In this document: piece after piece, positions 51,244 to 58,413 of the stretch
Layout of the letters: each line of letters opens with the position of its first letter
Position numbering within the stretch: the first letter of the stretch is position 1
Program-made: the position numbers and the translations under genes
Source: Bacillota bacterium
Lineage (GTDB): Bacteria; Bacillota; Dehalobacteriia; UBA4068; UBA4997
DNA: 64,000 nt
Direction of reading: 5' to 3'
Assembly (NCBI GenBank): GCA_021771915.1
Contig: JAETNY010000006.1
Coordinates: 1 to 64,000 of the forward strand
The notes under the pieces: model-generated
What the model saw: the letters and a program-made list of their open reading frames with translations, nothing else
Database searches by the model: none
What the model was told of the DNA's origin: nothing

Positions 51244-51480
51244 ATGAAGGAGAATAACTTAGAAGAAATACAGTATCAAATTGAAAAAATTCAGGAAGAA
51301 ATCAGCAAAATGTATAGTTTATCTTATGTAATCTGCCTGGCCACAGACGATGGTGATGTTCCGTCTTCTGATTTAAGCGGCGCCTTGTATATCTTAAATG
51401 ATAAAATCAGCGAAATTAACCAGGAACTAGACAAAATTATCCGTTACATAAACAGTATTGCAGAAAAAAAAATAAAATAA
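51244..51480 (+). CDS. Small coiled-coil protein of unknown function
   Basis: A 78-residue protein. The N-terminal stretch (residues 3-24, EEIQYQIEKIQEEISKM) and C-terminal stretch (about 47-77, ILNDKISEINQELDKIIRYIN) are heptad-like helices, separated by a polar turn containing TDDGDVPSSDLSG. It reads like a helical-hairpin protein, perhaps dimeric. AAGGAAGG precedes the ATG. With a perfect promoter and a divergent XRE gene it forms a two-gene control unit whose purpose I cannot name. Confidence 0.7.
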   Translation: MKENNLEEIQYQIEKIQEEISKMYSLSYVICLATDDGDVPSSDLSGALYILNDKISEINQELDKIIRYINSIAEKKIK

Positions 51481-51489
51481 GCAAAATTA

Positions 51490-51521
51490 AGCCGCCGTTT
51501 CCAGAAAAAACGACGGCGTTT
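51490..51521 (+). terminator. Terminator-like hairpin
   Basis: GCCGCCGTTT pairs with AAACGACGGC with one bulge after the coiled-coil gene, followed by GTTTAT. It also faces the converging anti-sigma-like gene. Confidence 0.6.
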
Positions 51522-51531
51522 ATCTGCCAGG

Positions 51532-52575
51532 CTATTCCCTTTCAGCCGGCTGAAAACTGTATTCTTTCGTTGCATAATCAAAATTAACATTGACGCTGTC
51601 TACAATTTCACAAGCGTCATATTCTGACGTGTCGCTGTCGTCAAAACAAAGGTCAGCCTCAAAGCGCAGCGTGGTATTATTCAACCATTGCAAATCATAA
51701 CAGCTGCTATAAGTTTCAAAATCACTGCGGATAACCGCCGCTCGGTTAGTAATCCCTTGCTGCACCAGCCGGTTCGCCCAAAGCGCCCGGGCGCTGCCCA
51801 CCAACTCACTGCTGATATAACCGTCGATAAAATCCAAAACCACCGCAAAATTGCTTTTGTTGGAGGAAAGACTGACCGCCAGCAACCGCCCGTCCGGCGA
51901 AGGATAAATCCCGGTGATATAACTCATTGGCTCCAAAAAGCTGGTATATTGACTAAGCTGGCCGTCTTTAATGCGCCAAATCTGGTTATGACTGCCATAA
52001 TCAGAATAATCATTGAACAACGTAAAAAAGATACTGCCGTCAGCCATATGATACAGCTGCGGATTTTGCAAATTGTCCGTCAAAATATCCAACGCCAAAG
52101 CCGCCGCCTCGGCCAGCTTCGGCTCCGGGCTGTTCAAAAACGGCTGCAAAGCTGATACCGCTCGCGCGCGCAAATCTGGGTCGTTATAAAACTCAACCAG
52201 ACGGTTAACCGCAATATACTGATAATATATATCGTCAGATTGCAAAGCAACAAAAAGGCGCTCCGGCTGCTTTGTAATATCCAGCTCCGCAACACTTTCC
52301 GTTTGCAGCGCCAGCATATCCGGCGTCAGATAACGCAGATAAAACTCCTTATTTTCCTGTTGCAGTGTGTTGACTGCCCAGGCCAGCGAGGAACAGGAAC
52401 ACAGCAGCGCCAACGCCAGAACAGCCGCCAGTCCCTTATACCAGCTGTGTCTGGCCGCCGGCCTCATTTCCAGGCTTTCCGCCAGCATATCCCCGTCCAC
52501 ATCATTCAGCAGTTGAGCCATCGCCAAACCGTCCTCCTGCTTATCCATAAGATTTTGCGCCATTTTTTCTTTCAT
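51532..52575 (-). CDS. Single-pass membrane protein, likely anti-sigma partner
   Basis: A 347-residue protein encoded just after the ECF sigma gene with a 4-nt overlap, the standard position of a cognate anti-sigma factor. The cytoplasmic N-terminus is 45-50 residues (QLLNDVDGDMLAESLEMRP), followed by one membrane helix (about 48-68, LAAVLALALLCSCSSLAWAV) and a large external domain. That domain has helical repeats reminiscent of HEAT units (about 105-170) and then a beta-rich part with YPSPDGRLLAVSLSSN. No zinc-binding anti-sigma motif is seen, so its role as anti-sigma is inferred from context. Confidence 0.72.
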   Translation of the reverse strand: MKEKMAQNLMDKQEDGLAMAQLLNDVDGDMLAESLEMRPAARHSWYKGLAAVLALALLCSCSSLAWAVNTLQQENKEFYLRYLTPDMLALQTESVAELDITKQPERLFVALQSDDIYYQYIAVNRLVEFYNDPDLRARAVSALQPFLNSPEPKLAEAAALALDILTDNLQNPQLYHMADGSIFFTLFNDYSDYGSHNQIWRIKDGQLSQYTSFLEPMSYITGIYPSPDGRLLAVSLSSNKSNFAVVLDFIDGYISSELVGSARALWANRLVQQGITNRAAVIRSDFETYSSCYDLQWLNNTTLRFEADLCFDDSDTSEYDACEIVDSVNVNFDYATKEYSFQPAERE

Positions 52576-53129
52576 ATGTTAAAACCCTCCTTTTGCAAAT
52601 GCACTTTCAAAGCTGCGCGCATCCGACACAGTCTGGCCGCCACCGCTCCGTTTGACAGACCAGACTGCCCGGCAAGTTCGTCCAACGAATTAAAATACCA
52701 GTAACGCCGCAAAAACAGCTGCCGGTTTAGTTTGTTTTGCTGGCGCAAAAAGCTGTTAATCGCCGCAAGCAGTTCCCCCCGGTTCAATTCCTCGTCCAGC
52801 ACCGTCGCGGACGGCGCTACTTCGGCCAGTTCGCTCAATGAAAGCGAAACCTCCGGACAGCGCTTTTGCGCGCTGTTATAGGCATACCTTTTCAGCGCCA
52901 GATTGCGCACCACACGCAGTAGAAAAGCCGGCAAATGCTGCGGCCGCTGCGGCGGTATCAACTGCCATAACTGAAAATAAGCGTCGTTCAAACATTCGCT
53001 GATATCGTCCGGCAAAGTCAAAATATGTTGCGCAGTCTGCCAGCACAAGCGCTCATATTTCAATTTAACCTCAGCCAAACCGTTTTCCTGCCGCTGCCAA
53101 AGCATTTCAATAATCTGTTCGTCCTCCAT
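52572..53129 (-). CDS. ECF-type RNA polymerase sigma factor
   Basis: A 185-residue sigma-70-family protein with region 2 (LPDDISECLNDAYFQLWQLIPP and the preceding helix) and region 4 (FLRRYWYFNSLDELAGQSGLSNGAVAARLCRMRAALKVHL) typical of ECF sigma factors. The ATG at 53129 and another in-frame ATG at 53147 are separated by a run of ten G (C at 53136-53145 on the plus strand); the first would add MGGGID. Changes in tract length would shift the upstream start out of frame or alter the ribosome-site spacing. It overlaps the membrane partner gene by ATGA. Confidence 0.88.
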   Translation of the reverse strand: MEDEQIIEMLWQRQENGLAEVKLKYERLCWQTAQHILTLPDDISECLNDAYFQLWQLIPPQRPQHLPAFLLRVVRNLALKRYAYNSAQKRCPEVSLSLSELAEVAPSATVLDEELNRGELLAAINSFLRQQNKLNRQLFLRRYWYFNSLDELAGQSGLSNGAVAARLCRMRAALKVHLQKEGFNI

Positions 53130-53135
53130 ATCAAT

Positions 53136-53145
53136 CCCCCCCCCC
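53136..53145 (-). repeat. G10 homopolymer tract at the ECF sigma start
   Basis: Ten consecutive G on the coding strand lie 6 nt before the ATG at 53129, serving as (or replacing) the ribosome site and reading as Gly codons from the upstream ATG at 53147. Confidence 0.85.
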
Positions 53146-53219
53146 ATTCGCGCCTACATATATTAAGTACGTTTTCAGGCGGCAATATTACGCCCCCTGG
53201 CAAAATTTTTACAAAATAC

Positions 53220-53248
53220 TTGCCAAACCGAACAAAAATACGTATAAT
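53220..53248 (+). promoter_or_regulatory. Promoter of the AlkD-like gene
   Basis: TTGCCA (53220-53225), 17-nt spacer, TATAAT (53243-53248), 40 nt before the start codon. Confidence 0.8.
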
Positions 53249-53287
53249 TATATTGATTTGATTTTTTACATACCAAGGAGTTTTTTT

Positions 53288-53992
53288 ATGACTGATAATA
53301 ACGCCGATTTCACTTATGTTCGCGATTTTCTGCTGGCAAATGCGGAAAAGGATTACCAAAACTTTTCAGCCGGTCTGGTACCGGGCTGTGATAATATGCT
53401 GGGCGTGCGCATACCTAGTCTGCGCCAGCTGGCCAGACAAATCAGTAAACAGGACTTCCGCGCCTTTTTAAGCAACAATCCTGCCGAATATTTTGAAGAA
53501 ATTATGCTGCAAGGCATGGTGCTGGCTAATGCTAAAATGCCCATGTCAGAACGACTGCAATGGCTGGAGAAATTTTTGCCGCAAATTACCAACTGGTCAA
53601 TCTGTGATTGCACCACAACCACATTCAACCTGAAAAAACAGGAAGAAGCCCAACAAATGTATGCCTTTCTTTTGCAAAACACCAACAACCCCCTGCCCTT
53701 TGCCCGGCGTTTTGTGCTGGTAATGCTGCTGGCTCACTATTTGCAGCCAGCCTATTTGTCGGATATTTGCCGGCTGCTGGAGGAAATCCCAGGCGGCGAA
53801 TATTATGTCGATATGGGCAAAGCCTGGCTTCTTTCCACCCTCTTTGTCAAATACCGCGAGGAGGGCCTGGCCTACCTGCACCAAAGCCGTCTGGACGATT
53901 TCACCTATAACAAAAGTCTGCAAAAAATTTTAGAGTCACGGCGCATGCAGCCGGAAGACCGGGAACTTATCCGCTCCCTGAAAAGAAAATAA
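53288..53992 (+). CDS. AlkD-like DNA alkylation repair protein
   Basis: A 234-residue all-helical protein of the ALR/HEAT-like AlkD superfamily: VPGCDNMLGVRIPSLRQLARQI near the start, MVLANAKMP, WSICDCTTTTFNLKK, PFARRFVLVMLLAHYL, and YVDMGKAWLLSTLFVKY. AlkD enzymes excise N3- and N7-alkylpurines without base flipping. The catalytic Asp region is less clear here, so some members may have other roles. AAGGAG precedes the ATG at 53288. Monocistronic, with its own promoter and terminator. Confidence 0.87.
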   Translation: MTDNNADFTYVRDFLLANAEKDYQNFSAGLVPGCDNMLGVRIPSLRQLARQISKQDFRAFLSNNPAEYFEEIMLQGMVLANAKMPMSERLQWLEKFLPQITNWSICDCTTTTFNLKKQEEAQQMYAFLLQNTNNPLPFARRFVLVMLLAHYLQPAYLSDICRLLEEIPGGEYYVDMGKAWLLSTLFVKYREEGLAYLHQSRLDDFTYNKSLQKILESRRMQPEDRELIRSLKRK

Positions 53993-53997
53993 CATAC

Positions 53998-54034
53998 AAA
54001 CGGCCTGCTGGCATACACCGGCAGACCGTTTTTT
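53998..54034 (+). terminator. Terminator after the AlkD-like gene
   Basis: A 14-bp stem (53998-54011 with 54018-54031, two wobble pairs) followed by T6. Confidence 0.9.
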
Positions 54035-54065
54035 ATGTCCATACATAATATTTTTGTTGCAACAA

Positions 54066-54746
54066 TTAACGCTCCAAAACATTAGCGCAGCGACCGCAAC
54101 TCATAGCCCCCTCAAAGCAAATACCCATGCTTTCACAGGTGGGGCCAGCCTTGTCGAAAAGTAACGGCGCCACCTGACGCACCTCGGCCAGCATGGCATT
54201 AGCCAGCGCCCGAATTTCCCACTGCGCACGCTGACAACAGCGCAACTCAAAGAAATGCCACAAACTACGCACATTCATCGTCAAAACCAGGCTGGTAGAA
54301 GCTGCATTAGGTAAAACAAAACGCGCGTCTTCCGCCGGCACCCCGGCCGCCAAAAGCTGCTCATAAACATGCTGCATATCAATCATGGCCTGCTCAAATT
54401 TAGCCGCCAATTCCGGTTTGGCCGCAATTTTGGGCGGCGTTACATATTCAAACTGCTTCTCCTTAACATAACGCTGAGATTTTTGCGAATAAGAAGCGCC
54501 AATCCGGTGGCGCACCAGCTGATGCGAGCAAGCGCGGCTAATGCCGGCAATAGCAAAGGTAAAGCTTACATGCTCCATCGGGCTTTCATGCCCCAGAGAA
54601 ACCAGCTTGCGCACAAAAGCAGACACCTTATCCGGCGTAAAATCCTGCAAAAGTTCATCAGCCGCCTTGTCAGAATAGCAAAGCCTGGCCGCCGCCGCCA
54701 CCAAACGCTCCGGCTCCGGCGTATGTTCTAGCAAAATTACTTTCAC
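54066..54746 (-). CDS. thyX: Flavin-dependent thymidylate synthase ThyX
   Basis: Makes dTMP from dUMP with methylene-THF and FAD. The 226-residue protein has the ThyX motif RHRIGASYSQKSQR, with GHESPMEHVSFTF before it and SLWHFFELRCCQRAQWEIR after. A cysteine-rich tail (CESMGICFEGAMSCGRC) is an extension of unknown role, perhaps metal binding. It overlaps mrnC by four bases. No thyA is seen in the window. Confidence 0.95.
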   Translation of the reverse strand: MKVILLEHTPEPERLVAAAARLCYSDKAADELLQDFTPDKVSAFVRKLVSLGHESPMEHVSFTFAIAGISRACSHQLVRHRIGASYSQKSQRYVKEKQFEYVTPPKIAAKPELAAKFEQAMIDMQHVYEQLLAAGVPAEDARFVLPNAASTSLVLTMNVRSLWHFFELRCCQRAQWEIRALANAMLAEVRQVAPLLFDKAGPTCESMGICFEGAMSCGRCANVLER

Positions 54747-55147
54747 TGCATTTCCTCCCTACGCAGCTGCCAAAGCTGCTTAAAACAGTAATCCAGACGG
54801 TCCCAATCGCCGCTCAGATACCAATAACCCACCAGTGCCTCCAAACCCGTGGCCAAACGATAATTGGCCACTGTGGCCCCCTTGGGAATATGCATACCCT
54901 TTGCGTTGCGGCCGCGCCGCAAAACCGTTTCTTCCGCCTGATTTAAACATGGCTGCAAACGATGCGCCAGCTGCGCCTGCGTTGTGGCACAAACCAACTC
55001 AATAGCATGCTTATGCAAATCATCAACCCGACGCAAGCCCTGACCCAACAGGAAATTGCGCACCACCATTTCATAGTATCCGTCCCCAATATATGCCAGG
55101 GTTAAGGCTGGCAGCAGCTCCGGCTGGTCAGTTAAATATTTTTCCAT
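54743..55147 (-). CDS. mrnC: Mini-ribonuclease III MrnC
   Basis: A dimeric RNase III-like enzyme without an RNA-binding domain that matures 23S rRNA ends in Bacillus. The 134 residues begin near LPALTLAYIGDGYYEMVVRN, the catalytic helix with its Asp and Glu, and have AQLAHRLQP and GYWYLSGDWDRLDYCFKQL later. I use the ATG at 55147 with GGGAAG upstream rather than a longer frame. The cysS-mrnC order is the usual Firmicutes one. Confidence 0.92.
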   Translation of the reverse strand: MEKYLTDQPELLPALTLAYIGDGYYEMVVRNFLLGQGLRRVDDLHKHAIELVCATTQAQLAHRLQPCLNQAEETVLRRGRNAKGMHIPKGATVANYRLATGLEALVGYWYLSGDWDRLDYCFKQLWQLRREEMQ

Positions 55148-55247
55148 TTTATATTCTTCCCTATCTTTTAAATAGCTATCTTTTATCATCTTGAAATTTT
55201 GCTCATATCAAATTACTCCTGAAAATTTTTATTTTTATTTGTAATTT

Positions 55248-56663
55248 TTAGATTAATTTCCAACGCACAGCGTCAGCGCCGTCTTCCAGCGCAATACCAC
55301 AATCTTTCAGAGCATCGCGAATATAATCCGCCGTCCCCCAGTCTTTTTTCTGGCGCGCCTGCTGACGCACCTCAATTATCAAATCCATCAGCCGGCCAAT
55401 CATCTCATCATTAGCCCCTATACCAGCCGCCGGCTGCGGCTTAATGCAGGCAATAACCTCGTCCAGAGCCTCCATCAGCTGCAAACCATCTGCCAGCGTG
55501 GCCGCTTCCGCCTGCCGGGCATAAGTATTAATCGCTTTGGTATAATCGAAAATCGCCGCAATAGCCAATGCCGTATTAAAATCATCGTCCATAGCCTCAG
55601 CAAAACAGCAACGCAAAGTTTCCGTCGCCCGGCGCATAGCCGCGTCCGCAGAAGCATCTGACGCTTCAGGCTGTTCTGCCAACTCCTGCAAAAGCAGATA
55701 AGCATTGCGAATACGCCCTAAACTTTTCGCGGCAATTTGCAGCTTTTCATCATCAAAATCAATAGGACTGCGATAATGTGTGTTTAACAGATAAAAACGC
55801 ACCACATCACCGGGAAATTTTTCCAGAATTTCACGCAGCAGGAAAAAATTGCCTAAAGATTTGCTCATTTTCTCATCATTAACTGTAATAAAACCGTTAT
55901 GCAACCAATAACGCGCAAATGTGCAGCCAGACGCCGCCTCTGCCTGAGCAATCTCATTTTCATGATGCGGAAAAATTAAATCCGCACCACCGCCATGAAT
56001 ATCAAAATTGTCACCCAAATATTCTTTGCTCATCACCGAACATTCAATATGCCAGCCCGGCCGACCCTCGCCCCAGGGACTTTGCCAGCTTGGCTCGCCC
56101 GGTTTGGCCGCTTTCCAAAGCGCAAAATCCATCGGGTTACGCTTCTGCTCGCCCACGCGCACACGCGCTCCAGCCAACATATCCTCCAAATCACGGCCGG
56201 AAAGCTTGCCATAATCCTGAAAGTTCTCCACGGCAAAATAAACGTCGCCATTAACCTCATAAGCCGCGCCCCGAGCCAAAAGCTGCTCCACCAGGGCGAT
56301 AATCTGCGGCATATGCTCCGTTACGCGTGGATGCACATCAGCCTTAAGCACATTCAACGCGCGCACGTCCTCAAAATAGGCGGCAATATATTTTTCCGCC
56401 ACCGCTGATGCCGTACTCTGCTCCTCCTGCGCCCGATTGATAATTTTATCGTCCACATCGGTAAAATTCTGCACATATGTAACATCATAACCAGCATATT
56501 TGAAATAACGGCGAATTGTATCAAAAACCACAATCGGCCGGGCATTACCCAAATGAATATAATTGTAAACCGTGGGGCCGCAAACATACATTGATACCTT
56601 ACCGGCGTCGCGCGGCACAAACTCCACCTTATGCCCGTCCATTGTATTATAAACCTGAATCAT
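55248..56663 (-). CDS. cysS: Cysteinyl-tRNA synthetase
   Basis: Charges tRNA-Cys. The 471 residues contain MYVCGPTVYNYIHLGNARP (zinc ligand Cys and the HIGH-like signature), WHIECSVMSKEYLG with the second zinc ligand region, HHENEIAQAEAA, and the KMSKS-type KMSKSLGNFFLL. A C-terminal helical DALR domain ends the protein. AAAGGAG precedes the ATG at 56663. No T-box fits in the 110-nt gap upstream. Confidence 0.97.
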   Translation of the reverse strand: MIQVYNTMDGHKVEFVPRDAGKVSMYVCGPTVYNYIHLGNARPIVVFDTIRRYFKYAGYDVTYVQNFTDVDDKIINRAQEEQSTASAVAEKYIAAYFEDVRALNVLKADVHPRVTEHMPQIIALVEQLLARGAAYEVNGDVYFAVENFQDYGKLSGRDLEDMLAGARVRVGEQKRNPMDFALWKAAKPGEPSWQSPWGEGRPGWHIECSVMSKEYLGDNFDIHGGGADLIFPHHENEIAQAEAASGCTFARYWLHNGFITVNDEKMSKSLGNFFLLREILEKFPGDVVRFYLLNTHYRSPIDFDDEKLQIAAKSLGRIRNAYLLLQELAEQPEASDASADAAMRRATETLRCCFAEAMDDDFNTALAIAAIFDYTKAINTYARQAEAATLADGLQLMEALDEVIACIKPQPAAGIGANDEMIGRLMDLIIEVRQQARQKKDWGTADYIRDALKDCGIALEDGADAVRWKLI

Positions 56664-56774
56664 TGCCAACACTCCTTTTGCTCTAACATTAGCCAATTTG
56701 CTTATATTTTTTTATTTTAACACAAAAGCCGTATTAAAGCAAGCCATTCAGAACATTATCAATACGGATATTGT

Positions 56775-57722
56775 TTAACTTTCGACAAAAATATCCTCCA
56801 CCACAATATCCCGGCTGCCCACCTGCGCCCAGCTGAAATTGTCGATTAACTCTGACGGCTCAACCGGGCGCGGCTCCGGCTGCAAACCGGCCAGCGAGGC
56901 CAAAGCGCCAATTAGCTGCGGCGCGGTATAACGCTGCCGCAAAGCACTCATATCCATACTGCGTTCCCGTTTGGCCAAACGTTTGCCGTCCGCCGCCAAA
57001 AGCAGCGGCACATGTGCAAAACTGGGCGGCGGATAGCCCAACATTTTGTGCAGCCAAATCTGGCGCGGCGTGGAGTTCAACAAATCCCGGCCGCGTACCA
57101 CCCGGTTAACGCCCATGGCCGCATCGTCCACCACCACCGCCAGCTGATAAGCGAAAACCCCATCAGAACGCTTGATAATGAAATCACCACAGTCTGTTGC
57201 TAAATTTTCCCAATATTCACCCATATTATCGTCCAACAGCCTCACCTCCTCTGCTGGTACACACACGCGCCAAGCCGGTTTTCGCGACTCGGCAGACATT
57301 TTTTCTACCCTCTCTGAAACCGCCAAACTGCGGCAGGAACAACTGCCAGCCTGCATATTTTCGCCCAAATGCGGTGCAGAAAGTAAATTATTAGCCAAAC
57401 GTTCGGCTCGACTGCAAAAACAGGGGTAAACCAATCCGGCCGACTGCAATTTAGCAAAAGCAGCCTGATAATGCTCCGTGCGTCTGCTCTGGCAATATGC
57501 CGGCTTTAAACCGCCCTCGTCCCAGTTCAACCCCAACCATTGCAAATCAGCCAGAAGCTGTTTCGCCTTGGCCAGAGAACAACGCTGCGTATCCAAATCC
57601 TCAATGCGCAAAATCAGCCTCCCACCAGCCTGCCGCACATCAAGCCAGGCCAGCAGCGCCGTAAACACATTACCTAAATGCATTCTGCCGCTGGGTGACG
57701 GCGCAAAACGCCCAACAATCAA
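56775..57722 (-). CDS. gluQ: Glutamyl-Q tRNA(Asp) synthetase
   Basis: Attaches glutamate to the queuosine base of tRNA-Asp without an anticodon-binding domain. The 315 residues have RFAPSPSGRMHLGNVFTALLAW (HIGH-like signature) and LILRIEDLDTQRC, a zinc site (YPCFCSRAE, then CSCRS), and LLLAADGKRLAKRE as the KMSKS-like loop. The sequence stops before an anticodon domain, distinguishing it from GluRS. The start is TTG behind GGGGAGG. It complements the que operon in this window functionally. Confidence 0.9.
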   Translation of the reverse strand: MIVGRFAPSPSGRMHLGNVFTALLAWLDVRQAGGRLILRIEDLDTQRCSLAKAKQLLADLQWLGLNWDEGGLKPAYCQSRRTEHYQAAFAKLQSAGLVYPCFCSRAERLANNLLSAPHLGENMQAGSCSCRSLAVSERVEKMSAESRKPAWRVCVPAEEVRLLDDNMGEYWENLATDCGDFIIKRSDGVFAYQLAVVVDDAAMGVNRVVRGRDLLNSTPRQIWLHKMLGYPPPSFAHVPLLLAADGKRLAKRERSMDMSALRQRYTAPQLIGALASLAGLQPEPRPVEPSELIDNFSWAQVGSRDIVVEDIFVES

Positions 57723-57749
57723 AATGTTTCCTCCCCCCAGGGAAAATAT

Positions 57750-57781
57750 AAAGGGCAGTCCCCCAGTGGAAACTGCCCTTT
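57750..57781 (-). terminator. Terminator of the ybjQ unit
   Basis: AAAGGGCAGT/ACTGCCCTTT (57750-57759 with 57772-57781). Read on the minus strand it lies after ybjQ and before gluQ, with TATATTTT following the stem. The plus strand reads T5, so it may act both ways. Confidence 0.75.
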
Positions 57782-57836
57782 TTGTCTAACAAATCGTTTT
57801 ATAAGTTATTTGAGTTTTCCTGCATATAAAGCGTTA

Positions 57837-58148
57837 TCATACAAAACGAACAGCCGTACCGTAGGCCATAACCTCGGCAGCACCCTGCATAACTGTGGCT
57901 GATGCATAACGAACATTAACAACAGCGTCAGCGCCCAGCTTATTAGCTTCTTCAACCATACGCTTAGTCGCCAGGGCTCTGGCGTCGTTCATCATCTCTG
58001 TATAAGCCTTAAGTTCGCCGCCCACAAGAGTCTTAAAGCCCTGGGTTATATCCCGGCCAATATTTTTGGATTGAATTGTGCTGCCCTTAACCAGACCCAG
58101 CATTTCCAATGTTTTACCCTCAATATAATCAGTATTGACTAATATCAT
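57837..58148 (-). CDS. ybjQ: YbjQ/UPF0145 heavy-metal-binding domain protein
   Basis: A 103-residue protein of the YbjQ family, small pentameric proteins of unknown function: ILVNTDYIEGKTLEMLGLVKGSTI, then GGELKAYTEMMNDARALATKRMVEEANKLGADAVVNVRY and the VMAYGTAV ending. The ATG at 58148 is used, with GAGGAAG immediately upstream; a GTG three codons earlier is also possible. Its start lies within the end of the upstream membrane-protein gene (about 20-nt overlap). Confidence 0.9.
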   Translation of the reverse strand: MILVNTDYIEGKTLEMLGLVKGSTIQSKNIGRDITQGFKTLVGGELKAYTEMMNDARALATKRMVEEANKLGADAVVNVRYASATVMQGAAEVMAYGTAVRFV

Positions 58149-58380
58149 CTTCCTCACCGCTTTCTATTTCTTTAATTCGCTCCCATAGCACAAATACACT
58201 AACCCCACAGCCGCCGCATATACACAAGCAAAACAAAACAGGCAACAGGGCTGAACCATTAAACGCATAATAAACCGTACCAACAAATAAAAACGCAAAC
58301 AAATAACCGATAAGCACAATTAGCATCAAAATGGTTATCAGCACTGGCGCCCAAAGCTTACGCCAATACTTCTTTACCAC
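58129..58380 (-). CDS. Small membrane protein upstream of ybjQ
   Basis: An 83-residue protein with two hydrophobic segments (about residues 10-38, LWAPVLITILMLIVLIGYLF, and 44-68, with three cysteines CLCICGGC) and an acidic C-terminus (ERIKEIESGEEDD). The start is taken as GTG at 58380, 9 nt after a perfect AGGAGG. It overlaps ybjQ, so the two are probably translated together. No known family. Confidence 0.7.
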   Translation of the reverse strand: MVKKYWRKLWAPVLITILMLIVLIGYLFAFLFVGTVYYAFNGSALLPVLFCLCICGGCGVSVFVLWERIKEIESGEEDDISQY

Positions 58381-58413
58381 AATTATACACCTCCTCAATT
58401 AATAAGTCAATAG

